Shown piece after piece: positions 16,492 to 23,999 of a DNA stretch of 30,000 nucleotides. Each line of letters starts with the position of its first letter. Position 1 is the stretch's first letter. Made by a program: the position numbers and the translations under genes. The stretch covers positions 367,501 through 397,500 of the forward strand of contig CAJNDS010001113.1 in the NCBI GenBank assembly GCA_905221605.1. Reading direction: 5' to 3'. The stretch is from Symbiodinium natans (Eukaryota > Sar > Dinophyceae > Suessiales > Symbiodiniaceae). A model generated the notes under the pieces. The model had not been told where the DNA came from. It ran no database searches and saw only the letters and a program-made list of their open reading frames with translations.

Positions 16492-16815
16492 TTGTTTATT
16501 CTGAGTTTACTCTATGGCGTAGCTGCAAACGTCCGTGGAGATCCTCCAGATCTGAACGCCCAAAGCTGGTTCCAGTGGGTGTTCGATGGAAGGGTCGCTG
16601 GCAAGGTTGCCGTGGACGCCTGCATCTACCAAGAACAGAAACATGTCATAGCCAGAAGAAGATATGACGAAACTCCAACAGACATAGAGCAGTCTGGTCA
16701 ACTCTTCCTGTGCTTCAGCACCACCGAACACTTAGGTACCATTTTGAAACATGATCGCCTAAGATACGTCTATGCGGCAACACACTGTTGCTGGAAGAAT
16801 TTTTCAACGCAGCAG
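16492..16815 (+). CDS. Hypothetical protein, internal exon
   Basis: Open from a TAA near 16470, protein-like from about 16523 (GCGTAG| acceptor). It contains WFQWVFDGRVAGKVAVDACI and RRRYDETPTDIEQSGQLFLC. Donor GCAG|GTAGTA at 16816 is phase 0; an alternative donor TTAG|GTACCA lies at 16736. I do not recognise the family; the YDETP string is reminiscent of repeated dinoflagellate proteins but I cannot confirm it. Good coding character and no repeats. Confidence 0.5.
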
Positions 16816-16860
16816 GTAGTATAGAGAATGATGAAACGCACAATACAGAGACAGTGACAG

Positions 16861-16895
16861 GACGTTTTGCACGAAGTCAGAGCAGTGCTGAACAA
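16861..16895 (+). CDS. Hypothetical protein, small exon
   Basis: Acceptor AGTGACAG| and canonical donor AACAA|GTAAGC enclose DVLHEVRAVLN plus two bases. Phase 0 in matches 16815; phase 2 out matches 17023. The preceding intron would be only 45 bp. Confidence 0.42.
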
Positions 16896-17022
16896 GTAAG
16901 CGAACCGAATGAGAAGAACACTGATTGTGAATATGATCTTGCACCATGTACGTATTGAAGCAAGAAACGAGATCATTCCACATCATCACTTGGTTTTAAG
17001 CCGTTAGGCTGATGTGTAGCAG

Positions 17023-17107
17023 AGACTTGTGCCAATACGGCCAGTCTGCTCCTCAACTAAGAGTGAATGAAAGCGCCACGCAACAGCTTTCAGAACGTAC
17101 GCTCTAA
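17023..17107 (+). CDS. Hypothetical protein, terminal exon
   Basis: After TGTAGCAG| one base completes the split Lys codon. The frame reads DLCQYGQSAPQLRVNESATQ, then QLSERTL and TAA at 17105-17107. An internal phase-0 donor AGA|GTGAAT (17063) could instead lead on to the exon at 17176. Confidence 0.42.
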
Positions 17108-17142
17108 ACCCTTACTAAACCCTAAACTCTAAACCCTAAAGT
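17105..17142 (-). repeat. Short CCCTAAA run
   Basis: Four or five imperfect units directly after the stop codon. Confidence 0.8.
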
Positions 17143-17175
17143 CCAAAAGCTGTGTTGTAAAGGCACACGGGTCAG

Positions 17176-17211
17176 ACCATACGTTACAGGAAGGTGCAGC
17201 CTACCTGGGAG
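17176..17211 (+). CDS. Candidate mini-exon before an introner-like element
   Basis: ACGGGTCAG| then 12 codons (TIRYRKVQPTWE) in phase 0/0, ending at TGGGAG|GTTCAATG. Confidence 0.3.
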
Positions 17212-17296
17212 GTTCAATGCGCACGTATAAGTATAGGGTCACAAGGAGGGTAACTATGGTTGTAACCGTGTTTAGGTACTTTCATGAATCTTCAAG
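17206..17296. mobile_element. Introner-like element (family A1), diverged
   Basis: GT at 17212 to TTCAAG| at 17296 (85 bp). The interior AGGGTAACTATGGTTGTAAC is near-identical to the other A1 copies; the terminal repeats are eroded. Confidence 0.58.
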
Positions 17297-17422
17297 AGGA
17301 GTACAGCCGTTCATGTCGTGATTGTTTCTAGTGTGACAAGCAGCCGACGCGCCCAGGGCTCCGAGAAATGCCCAACTTGGCCGGGACTTATCCTTCATCC
17401 TGGAAGGACTGCTTGCTTGAAG
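17297..17422 (+). CDS. Candidate exon bracketed by two introner-like ends
   Basis: Exactly 42 codons in phase 0/0 between TTCAAG| of one element and TTGAAG|GTTCATGG of the next. Contains VTSSRRAQGSEKCPTWPGL and ends HPGRTACLK. The frame continues open to 17578. Family unknown. Confidence 0.4.
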
Positions 17423-17470
17423 GTTCATGGGCACTTTTTATTTAGTTTGGGCTATATAACCCTGAATAAG
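17415..17470. mobile_element. Solo left end of a family A element
   Basis: CTTGAAGGTTCATGGGCACT matches the A1 terminus but no right end is found. If it acts as a donor, the intron could end at AATAAG| (17470). Confidence 0.45.
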
Positions 17471-17578
17471 GATATGACCACACTTAATGTTGGACCCTGT
17501 TTAGCAGGGGCCTCCCCTATAAAGTCAATTTGGCCGTGTTATTCAGGACATCCTGACTGTTTGGGAGTCCCTGTTTAA
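17471..17578 (+). CDS. Candidate exon, same frame as 17297
   Basis: Reads DMTTLNVGPCLAGASPIKSI, then WPCYSGHPDCLG, with a donor GGA|GTCCCT or a stop at TAA 17576-17578. The gap to the previous exon is 48 bp and open, so intron versus coding is undecided. Confidence 0.33.
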   Translation, partial: DMTTLNVGPCLAGASPIKSIWPCYSGHPDCLGVPV

Positions 17579-17599
17579 AGTCAAATCGTCCGGGCGCAG

Positions 17600-17713
17600 T
17601 AAGAAAATTCCACGTGGCGCGCCTTTGAAAAAGATTGCCGGGCATCGCTGCTGGGGCCTCCTTCGAGCCCCTCGGATATGAGCCTGGGCCACTGTCAACA
17701 GGACTCACTGTTG
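17600..17713 (+). CDS. Candidate exon up to a long hairpin
   Basis: Two frames are protein-like. One has STWRAFEKDCRASLLGPPSS and DMSLGHCQQDSLL, ending CTGTTG|GTTAGT at the hairpin. The other reads RGAPLKKIAGHRCWGLL and stops at TGA near 17680. Confidence 0.28.
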
Positions 17714-17825
17714 GTTAGTAGGGAATGAGGGAATGAGGTGCCCTATATAATCTCTTCAAGGGTATGTAGCTATCGTATAGGGGATATAGGGTACCTCATT
17801 CTCCCATTCCCTACTAACCAACAGT
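17707..17825. mobile_element. 119-bp hairpin element with intron signals in its arms
   Basis: The 21-bp ends (17707-17727 and 17805-17825) are exact inverted repeats. The arms extend to about 42 bp with three mismatches. The left arm contains TTG|GTTAGT and the right arm CTAACCAACAG|, i.e. donor, branch-like CTAAC and acceptor. Confidence 0.75.
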
Positions 17826-17849
17826 AAGAGGAATGACATTCATGAGCAG

Positions 17850-17996
17850 GATCAGAAAGCAAGGAAACCCAAAACCCGCAAAGGTCAAGGCGAGGGTGGA
17901 GCCCAAGCGGGGGTTGGGTCTCAACAAGTCGGGGGCGCGCGCCTGGGTGCTTTTGGCACCAGCGTGCCCCCTCATCTGAGACACCCTACACGGTAA
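17850..17996 (+). CDS. Candidate exon after the hairpin
   Basis: ATGAGCAG| then DQKARKPKTRKGQGEGGAQA and further Gly-rich sequence to GTSVPPHLRHPTR and TAA 17994-17996, or a donor ACG|GTAAAC at 17993. Phase 0 in is compatible with 17713. Basic then Gly-rich composition. Confidence 0.36.
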   Translation, partial: DQKARKPKTRKGQGEGGAQAGVGSQQVGGARLGAFGTSVPPHLRHPTR

Positions 17997-18231
17997 ACCC
18001 TAATCCCTAACCCTTATTTACCCTAAACCCTAAACCCTAAACCCTAAACCCTAAACCCTAAACCCTAAACCCTAAACCCTAAACCCTAAACCCTAAACCC
18101 TAAACCCTAAACCCTAAACCCTAAACCCTAAACCATAAAACCTAAACCCTAAACCCTAAACCCTAAACCCTAAACCCTAAACCCTAAACCCTAAACCCTA
18201 AACCCTAAACCCTAAACCCTAAACCCTAAAC
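17996..18231 (-). repeat. CCCTAAA array (about 230 bp)
   Basis: More than thirty units, nearly perfect. Confidence 0.98.
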
Positions 18232-18239
18232 TCCGTCAG

Positions 18240-18331
18240 GAGCCCAACAGCGTCAACAGCGCCATGTCTACGTGGCTGGATGGCACCTCCGGTCCACCGG
18301 GGCCCCCAGGGCCAGAGCCCGAGACATGCTT
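18240..18331 (+). CDS. Candidate exon with short collagen-like run
   Basis: CCGTCAG| then EPNSVNSAMSTWLDGTSG, followed by PPGPPGPEPETC, to CTT|GTAAGGGTTTAGGG, a good donor. CCCTAAA before, TTTAGGG after. A second frame is open, so moderate confidence. Confidence 0.36.
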
Positions 18332-18332
18332 G

Positions 18333-18450
18333 TAAGGGTTTAGGGTTTAGGGTTTAGGGTTTAGGGTTTAGGGTTTACGGTTTAGGGTTTAGGGTTTAGG
18401 GCTTGGGGCTTAGGGCTTGGGGTTTAGAATGTGGGGGTTGATTAAGGTTT
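18333..18450 (+). repeat. TTTAGGG array with GGGCTTGGGG units
   Basis: About nine clean units then variants. Confidence 0.93.
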
Positions 18451-18815
18451 AGGGTTGCGGATTCAGGGTTTGCTTGGCAGGTCACGCGCTGGTAAGCGCG
18501 CAAGAGTAGTGTGAAGACATGCCCACCCCCGGGATGCTGTTCGCAGGTCGCTTGGGCCTTTTGCGTGGCTTTTTGGACTTTGGACCTGTGAGTCACATGG
18601 AGCTTTGGCAAAAGTTTTCCTGGCACTTGGAACGCTTGGGACACTTGGGACACATGGTGCACTTCGGACTTGCTTTTGTTTTGGTTCATGTGGGATGCAG
18701 TGCTTTTTGTGAGGTCCGAATTCGCCATGGAAGCCCCCAATAAGGTAACCCTCCAGCCTAATTAAACCCGAAACCCAAAACCCTGAACCCACAACCCCAA
18801 ACCCCCCAGCTCCAG

Positions 18816-18902
18816 CCATCATAAGGCCGCCACCGCCTCCTGCCATGGGAGGACGTAGCTTCTTAGAAGCGGAGGCTCCCTCGCAGGCGGGGCATAATCG
18901 AG
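18816..18902 (+). CDS. Candidate exon, proline-rich start
   Basis: CAGCTCCAG| opens IIRPPPPPAMGGRSFLEAEA, then PSQAGHNRG, to CGAG|GTCTGG. No family recognised. Confidence 0.3.
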
Positions 18903-18980
18903 GTCTGGCGGTTTAGTAGACCAGGGATTTGGGGTGTCCGGGTTGGCCGGCAAGGGCTGTTGGGTCCAGTCCAGTTGAGC

Positions 18981-19086
18981 CCCAGAGGCTTGCCGGTATC
19001 AGCGCCCGCAACTAGCACCCCTCAAGTGGGCCTCCCAGAGCTCTGCCGGCGTCAGCGCTCGCATCTAGCGCCCCTCAAGTGGGCCT
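18981..19086. repeat. 53-bp tandem duplication
   Basis: CCCAGAGGCTTGCCGG...CACCCCTCAAGTGGGCCT at 18981 is repeated at 19034 with about seven changes. Confidence 0.7.
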
Positions 19087-19189
19087 CGCGGGGGGAATGG
19101 GGGGAGTGGGAGTGTGTGCTTCTGGGCCCTTGTGTCCCAAAAAAAGTGACGGCTAGGCCTGCTTGAGCTGCGCACCGCCACCTCGCTAG

Positions 19190-19289
19190 ATGCTCAAGAT
19201 GCGGGCACGCTTGGTAGCAGTCCCGGAGCCAGTGACCCTCAATCCCAAGCACCCCTTGGGCGGAGCCTTGAATCCGGAACTCTACACCT
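19190..19289 (+). CDS. Candidate exon
   Basis: CTCGCTAG| then MLKMRARLVAVPEPVTLNPK and HPLGGALNPELYT, to ACCT|GTTTAT. Open for 55 codons in all. Protein-like; unrecognised. Confidence 0.32.
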
Positions 19290-19335
19290 GTTTATGGTTC
19301 AGGGTCAGCCCAAACTCCCGAATCCTAAACTCCAG

Positions 19336-19380
19336 CCAAATGGTGAAACTGATGTGATCCAGGCAGTTGTGGTCCCCTTC
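19336..19380 (+). CDS. Candidate mini-exon
   Basis: AACTCCAG| then PNGETDVIQAVVVPF in phase 0/0 to TTC|GTATTA. Confidence 0.28.
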
Positions 19381-19424
19381 GTATTATCAGGCGGCCCCTA
19401 AGATGTAGGTTCGCCAAAACATGA

Positions 19425-19526
19425 ACCCCTAAACCCTAAACCCCAAACCCCAAACCCCAAACCCTAAACCTTAAACCCTAAACCCTGAACCCTGAACCCT
19501 GAACCCTAAACCCCAAACCCCTAAAC
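19425..19526 (-). repeat. CCCTAAA array with CCCCAAA and CCCTGAA units
   Basis: About fourteen units, several of them variants. Confidence 0.92.
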
Positions 19527-19527
19527 A

Positions 19528-19630
19528 ATGTATACGGAAGGCTCTTGGACCCATGACGGCCCTTGCCGGTTTACAATCGAATCCCTCAAGAACCTCACGC
19601 TGTTGGACATAGATGGGCGTTTCCCAGGGG
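19528..19630 (+). CDS. Candidate exon with telomere-repeat donor
   Basis: From ATG 19528 (or an acceptor GGAAG| at 19540) the frame reads EGSWTHDGPCRFTIESLKNL, then TLLDIDGRFPG, to CAGGGG|GTTTAGGGG. The SLKNLTLLDI part is leucine-rich-repeat-like, too short to claim. CCCTAAA before, TTTAGGG after. Confidence 0.38.
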
Positions 19631-19676
19631 GTTTAGGGGTTAGGGTTCAGGGTTTAGGGTTTAGGCTTTAGGGTTT
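19628..19676 (+). repeat. TTTAGGG array
   Basis: Five or six units beginning at the donor. Confidence 0.9.
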
Positions 19677-19690
19677 GGGCCCCTTCTATA

Positions 19691-19852
19691 CCCCAAATAG
19701 AGTAGAATCCCCTTAAAGGGGACCCCAAATAGAGTAGAATCCCCTTAAAGGAGACCCCCCAAATAGAGTAGACTCCCCTTAAAGGGGACCCCAAATAGAG
19801 TAGAATCCCCTTAAAAGGGACCCCAAATAGAGTAGAATCCCCTTAAAGGGGA
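19691..19852. repeat. Five copies of a 32-bp unit inside a family B element
   Basis: Unit CCCCAAATAGAGTAGAATCC followed by CCTTAAAGGGGA at 19691, 19723, 19757, 19789 and 19821. On the minus strand this is the AATCCTACT...TTTGGGG interior of the element at 883-984, here amplified. Confidence 0.88.
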
Positions 19853-19900
19853 CCCCCCAAAAATGGTACCCCAAAATTTTCGCAAACCGCCAGATGCTGC
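19853..19900 (-). mobile_element. Family B element terminus
   Basis: AATGGTACCCCAAAATTTTC followed by GCAAACCGCCAG is the inverted counterpart of the family B left end. Confidence 0.5.
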
Positions 19901-19920
19901 TCTGGGGGCCCCTCACCTAC

Positions 19921-19995
19921 AACTGTACTTATAAGCCACTTATATGCCCCTCAAGCGCCCTTAGATGGTTAGGAAGTGCAGTTATAAGTACAGTT
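19921..19995. mobile_element. 75-bp mini inverted-repeat element
   Basis: AACTGTACTTATAA (19921-19934) and its exact complement (19982-19995). The interior CACTTATATGCCCCTCAAG resembles family A2. Confidence 0.5.
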
Positions 19996-20001
19996 CTTCA
20001 C

Positions 20002-20085
20002 CCTAAACCCCAAACACCAAACCCCAAACTCTAAACCCTAAACCCTAAACCCTAAACCCTGGACCCCTATCAAACCCTAAGCCGA
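20002..20085 (-). repeat. CCCTAAA array, degenerate ends
   Basis: About eight units. Confidence 0.88.
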
Positions 20086-20168
20086 AACCTGCGTGCCTTC
20101 GACCTAGCCACGTGAGGCGATGCTGCGAGGCTCGAATGGGATTTTGTTTTTGGGGCTTTAGGGGGGGG

Positions 20169-20256
20169 GTTTAGGGTTTAGGGTTTAGGGTTTAGGGGCT
20201 GGGGTGGCGGGAGGGGAGGAGGGGGGGGAGGGAGGGGAGGAGGGCCGGGGGTAAGG
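20169..20256 (+). repeat. TTTAGGG units then G-rich tract
   Basis: Four TTTAGGG units, then GGGGAGGA-type low complexity. Confidence 0.88.
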
Positions 20257-20274
20257 GTTCAGGGTTTAGGATTT

Positions 20275-20587
20275 AGGGTCTGCAGGGCTTGTCGGTTTGA
20301 GAGAGGCAGACCTGAAGGTGGTTTTGCGTTTGCGGGTTCTTCATCAGGTTTGGCTATAGAAGGCTTCCATAATTCAGGGTTTCTGAAGGCATTCTAACCT
20401 CCTCCGCTCCTCCCAACCCTACATGCGTTCTGTTCTTGTCGGTACTCTAAACTTTGGCGTACTTGGGGTGTTGTTGAGGGGACTCCATATCAGGGGGCTT
20501 CACTCTAGGAAGCAGCTCACCTGTTGATGCCCAAACCCTAAACCGAAAACCGTTCGCTAAACCCTTCTTGCAATTTCATAGGCAGCA
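20275..20587. other. Unique spacer, nothing identified
   Basis: About 310 bp between a TTTAGGG tail and a partial family A element; no convincing exon seen on either strand. Confidence 0.4.
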
Positions 20588-20660
20588 GGGTAACTATGGT
20601 TGCAACTACTTGCAGCCTTTTCAGGGTACCCCACTTGCATGTGCCCACGAACCTTCAAGT
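20588..20660. mobile_element. Family A1 element, left-truncated
   Basis: AGGGTAACTATGGTTGCAAC core and right end CACGAACCTTCAAG| are present; the left terminus is missing. Confidence 0.55.
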
Positions 20661-20765
20661 AGGCCCTCAACCGCAGAGTTCCCAGTGCCAGGGCCACGTC
20701 AAGGCCCGCCTCAAAAGCGACACCTCCCCAATTGAACCCCATTACCCCAAAGCCCCAAACCCTGA
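20661..20765 (+). CDS. Candidate coding segment after element end
   Basis: Following TTCAAG| one frame reads SSQCQGHVKARLKSDTSPIE. All three frames are open here, so weak. Confidence 0.2.
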
Positions 20766-20789
20766 ATTCCCTATTCCCGAATCCCTAAA

Positions 20790-20895
20790 CCTGCTACATT
20801 CCTTATTCCCCTCAAGGGTTCTATTGCCTAAGCCCTACATTCCTCATTCTTATTGCATAACCTAAACCCTACATTCATCATTCCTATTGCATACC
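20790..20895. repeat. 34-bp degenerate tandem repeat
   Basis: CCCTACATTCCTCATTC followed by TTATTGCATA recurs at 20832 and 20866, with a weaker third copy near 20792. Confidence 0.6.
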
Positions 20896-20934
20896 CTTCT
20901 CGCTTCCCTAAACCTTAAAGCGCCTAAATTCCTA

Positions 20935-21081
20935 AACCCTATACTCTAAACCCCAAACCCCAAACCCTAAACCCTAAACCCTAAACCCTAAACCCTGAAC
21001 CCTAAACCCTAAACCCTAAACCCTAAACCCTAAACCCTAAACCCTAAACCCTAAATCCTAAACCCTAAACCCTAAACCCTA
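20935..21081 (-). repeat. CCCTAAA array
   Basis: About twenty units with a few variants. Confidence 0.96.
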
Positions 21082-21088
21082 CTCGCAG

Positions 21089-21177
21089 GACCGCCTCCGC
21101 CCCCACCGGAACGCCAGGAAGCGGGAAGCAGGCCATTCTTTGGGCCTCGGGCTGTGCAGGCTGACCCTCAACTCTAG
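21089..21177 (+). CDS. Candidate proline-rich exon
   Basis: ACTCGCAG| then in phase 1 PPPPPPERQEAGSRPFFGPR and AVQADPQL to TAG 21175-21177, or a donor GCT|GTGCAG at 21154. CCCTAAA before, TTTAGGG after. Confidence 0.3.
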
Positions 21178-21268
21178 GGTTTAGGGTTTAGGGTTTAGGG
21201 TGTAGGGTTTAGGGTTTAGGGCTTCGGGTTTAGGGTTGAGGGTTTAGGGTTGAGGGTTTAGGGTTTAG
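21174..21268 (+). repeat. TTTAGGG array with GGTTGAGGG units
   Basis: About twelve units. Confidence 0.93.
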
Positions 21269-21357
21269 TTTAGAGTAGGATGACTTCGACAGCCCCTCCC
21301 AAGTGCACAGGAAAGCTGGCCTCACACATGGTTTGGGCCTGTTGCTGTTCGGGGTTC

Positions 21358-21475
21358 ACCCCTGAACCCTAACCTAAACCCTAAACCCTAAACCCTAAAC
21401 CCTAAACCCTAAACCCTAAACCCTAAGCCCTAAGCCCTAAGCCCTAAGCCCTAAGCCCTAAGCCCTAAGCCCGAA
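21358..21475 (-). repeat. CCCTAAA array turning into CCCTAAG
   Basis: Seven CCCTAAA units, then eight consecutive CCCTAAG units (about 21421-21471). Confidence 0.95.
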
Positions 21476-21597
21476 ACCTTACACCTACGCCCTAGACTCC
21501 CTGCTCCAGAAGGACCAAACCCAACCCTAACGAAACCACAAACTCCACTTAAACCCTAACAGACCCAACCCTGAGCCCTCTAGAATCCTTAAAAGGT

Positions 21598-21635
21598 GTA
21601 GGGTTTAGGGTTTGGCGCTTAGGGCTTAGGAGTTG
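21598..21635 (+). repeat. Short TTTAGGG run
   Basis: Three or four units, two of them variant. Confidence 0.8.
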
Positions 21636-21644
21636 CATGGTCAG

Positions 21645-21701
21645 ACTTCTGAATGCTGGACAGGATGCTGGCCCACAATCGCGAGGGAGGCTTTGGAGGC
21701 C
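21645..21701 (+). CDS. Candidate exon
   Basis: CATGGTCAG| then [19 protein letters not shown] in phase 0/0 to GCC|GTCTGC. The frame then enters the TCTCTCTG array, so the donor limits it. Confidence 0.3.
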
Positions 21702-21717
21702 GTCTGCGTATCTATGT

Positions 21718-22690
21718 CTGTCTCTCTGTCTCTCTGTCTCTCTGTCTCTCTGTCTCTCTGTCTCTCTGTCTCTCTGTCTCTCTGTCTCTCTGTCTCTCTG
21801 TCTCTCTGTCTCTCTGTCTCTCTGTCTCTCTGCCTCTCTGCCTCTCTGCCTCTCTGCCTCTCTGCCTCTCTGCCTCTCTGTCTCTCTGTCTCTCTGTCTC
21901 TCTGTCTCTCTGTCTCTCTGTCTCTCTGTCTCTCTGTCTCTCTGTCTCTCTGTCTCTCTGTCTCTCTGTCTCTCTGTCTCTCTGTCTCTCTGTCTCTTTG
22001 TCTCTCTGTCTCTCTGTCTCTCTGTCTCTCTGTCTCTCTGTCTCTCTGTCTCTCTGTCTCTCTGTCTCTCTGTCTCTCTGTCTCTCTGTCTCTCTGTCTC
22101 TCTGTCTCTCTGTCTCTGTCTTGGTCTGCGTGTCTATGTGTCTATGTGTCTATGTGTCTCTCTGTCTCTCTGTCTCTCTGTCTCTCTGTCTCTCGGTCTC
22201 TCTGTCTCTCTGTCTCTCGGTCTCTCTGTCTCTCTGTCTCTCTGTCTCTCTGTCTCTCTGTCTCTCTGTCTCTCTGTCTCTCTGTCTCTCTGTCTCTCTG
22301 TCTCTCTGTCTCTCTGTCTCTCTGTCTCTCTGTCTCTCTGTCTCTCTGTCTCTCTGTCTCTCTGTCGCTCTGTCTCTCTGTCTCTCTGTCTCTCTGTCTC
22401 TCTGTCTCTCTGTCTCTCTGTCTCTCTGTCTCTCTGTCTCTCTGTCTCTCTGTCTCTCTGTCTCTCTGTCTCTCTTTCTCTCTGTCTCTCTGTCTCTCTG
22501 TCTCTCTGTCTCTCTGTCTCTCTGTCTCTCTGTCTCTCTGTCTCTCTGTCTCTCTGTCTCTCTGTCTCTCTGTCTCTCTGTCTCTGTCTTGGTCTGCGTG
22601 TCTATGTGTCTATGTGTCTCTGTGTCTCTGTCTCGGTCTGCGTGTCTACGTGTCTGTGTGTCTGTGTGTCCGTGTGTCTGCGTGAGTGTG
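21718..22690. repeat. TCTCTCTG octamer array with 468-bp higher-order copy
   Basis: More than one hundred TCTCTCTG units, open in all three frames as an artefact. Variants: TGCCTCTC block near 21832-21875, TCTCTCGG near 22192. A CTTGGTCTGCGTGTCTATG cassette recurs at 22120 and 22588, 468 bp apart. Ends in (TA)n at about 22690-22708. Confidence 0.97.
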
Positions 22691-22751
22691 TATATATATA
22701 TATATATGTATGTATACTTGTGTGGATGGGGTGTCCTTTTGGGGATGCTGG

Positions 22752-22842
22752 TGTTAACAAGCCCTACACCAAATCCTGAAACCCTAAACCCTAAACCCTA
22801 AAACCTAAACCCTAAACCCTGATGTTAACAAGCTCTACACCA
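22752..22842. repeat. CCCTAAA array flanked by 20-bp direct repeat
   Basis: TGTTAACAAGCCCTACACCA (22752-22771) and TGTTAACAAGCTCTACACCA (22823-22842) bracket a short CCCTAAA array. Confidence 0.75.
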
Positions 22843-22852
22843 TGTCCCCCAG

Positions 22853-22918
22853 CCGCCTGGAAGTCCACGCAGCGCAGGCCAGCGTGAGGTTCAGCTCGTG
22901 GTGGACGACGATGACATG
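22853..22918 (+). CDS. Candidate exon (66 bp)
   Basis: TCCCCCAG| then PPGSPRSAGQREVQLVVDDD plus DM in phase 0/0 to ATG|GTTTTG. Acidic end; protein-like; unrecognised. Confidence 0.36.
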
Positions 22919-23033
22919 GTTTTGGCCCAGGCCCCCAAAATCCTAAACCCTAAGCCCTAAACCTTAAACCCTATTGGGACCCCGGAGTTCTGGGGTTCTT
23001 GGGACTCCGGATTCCGGAACTATAGAGTTCTTG

Positions 23034-23100
23034 GGGTTTAGGGTTTAGGGTTAAGGGTTTTTTTGGGTTTAGGGTTTAGGGTTTAGGGTTTAGGGTCTAG
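23034..23100 (+). repeat. TTTAGGG array
   Basis: About seven units. Confidence 0.92.
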
Positions 23101-23640
23101 GGCTTTTAGGAACCTTGAACATAAAATCCAGGGTCTTTTTGGGAGGGCTTTGCCGTCGAAGGCATTCGAATCTCCACGTGCTTAGGAACCATCGAGTTCC
23201 TGTAGTACAAGTCACGAGTACTTGCTCCCACTCCAAGCAGAGTTCTAGGACCCTAAGGCCCCGACCCTCTAAGGGTAGTTTCATGGGGGCCATTGATGTG
23301 GTCCCTTACCCTCTGTAGAGGGTTCGGCTGTATATAAGGGGTACGTAATAAGGAGTCCCCCCCTTTTAAAGGCCCATACTAAGGGACCATGCAACTACCC
23401 TAACACACCCCAAGCCCTGAAAGTTGTCCTGAATCATAGGGGGTGGGGGGGGGGACGGGGGCAACGCTGAGAGAGCTCGGAGGGCTGGTTTACAGGGTGA
23501 GCCCTTAAACCCTACACCCCAAACGCCAACAACATCTGGTGATGTCTCTTAATTCTGGCATCCTTATTATAAGGCGGTCCCTCTTGTTCAGGGTACTGTA
23601 CCCAAAACGGGACCATATGTAGAGAACTGACCATCTGTTC
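23101..23640. other. Unique spacer with ambiguous frames
   Basis: The minus-strand frame 23090-23293 (MAPMKLPLEGRGLRVLELCL...) looks more protein-like than the overlapping plus frame, but no splice context decides it. G-rich run near 23440. No secure gene. Confidence 0.3.
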
Positions 23641-23651
23641 TCATCATGTAG

Positions 23652-23729
23652 ATGAACAAGCGCCCGCGTGTGCACTGCTTGTCAACCTGGGCTCTTGCGA
23701 CTTTGCTTGCGCTTGCGCTGTGCTTGCGA
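23652..23729 (+). CDS. Candidate first exon with signal-anchor-like N-terminus
   Basis: CATGTAG|ATG places an AG just before the start codon, as expected for a trans-splice or splice acceptor. It encodes MNKRPRVHCLSTWALATLLA, then LALCLR: a basic start followed by a 13-residue hydrophobic core, typical of a signal peptide or anchor. Donor CGA|GTCGTG in phase 0; unspliced it stops at TAA 23754. Confidence 0.36.
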
Positions 23730-23929
23730 GTCGTGCCCACACCCCAAGACCTTTAACCCCCAAGCGAGAAGCCCCCGCCTCAAAAAACTTGCGCTTCAAC
23801 CCCTCCATCTCATTCTTAAACCGATCCAACCCCTCAACGCTAAGCCCTATGCATAACTAGTTCATCCCAAAACCCCAAACCCTGCTTCAAAACCTCAATC
23901 ACCAATCCCGTTCCTTTGTTGGGATCCAG

Positions 23930-23974
23930 GAGTGGCGGGCTGGTGAGGCGTGGCTCATGGGCTTGGGGGGGAAG
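23930..23974 (+). CDS. Candidate second exon
   Basis: GGATCCAG| then EWRAGEAWLMGLGGK in phase 0/0 to GAAG|GTTCTT. The phase fits the exon at 23652. Confidence 0.27.
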
Positions 23975-23999
23975 GTTCTTGCTCAGTTTAGTACACCCA

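Noticed and set aside
18463-18846. Minus-strand frame of 127 codons and opposing plus frame 18519-18743
   Set aside because: Both strands are open over a short imperfect GGGACACTT-type repeat. No splice or start context favours either, so no gene was called.
21633-22801. Three overlapping 350-382 codon open frames
   Set aside because: The 8-base TCTCTCTG repeat has no stop codon in any frame. Only the first ~23 codons of one frame before the array look coding.
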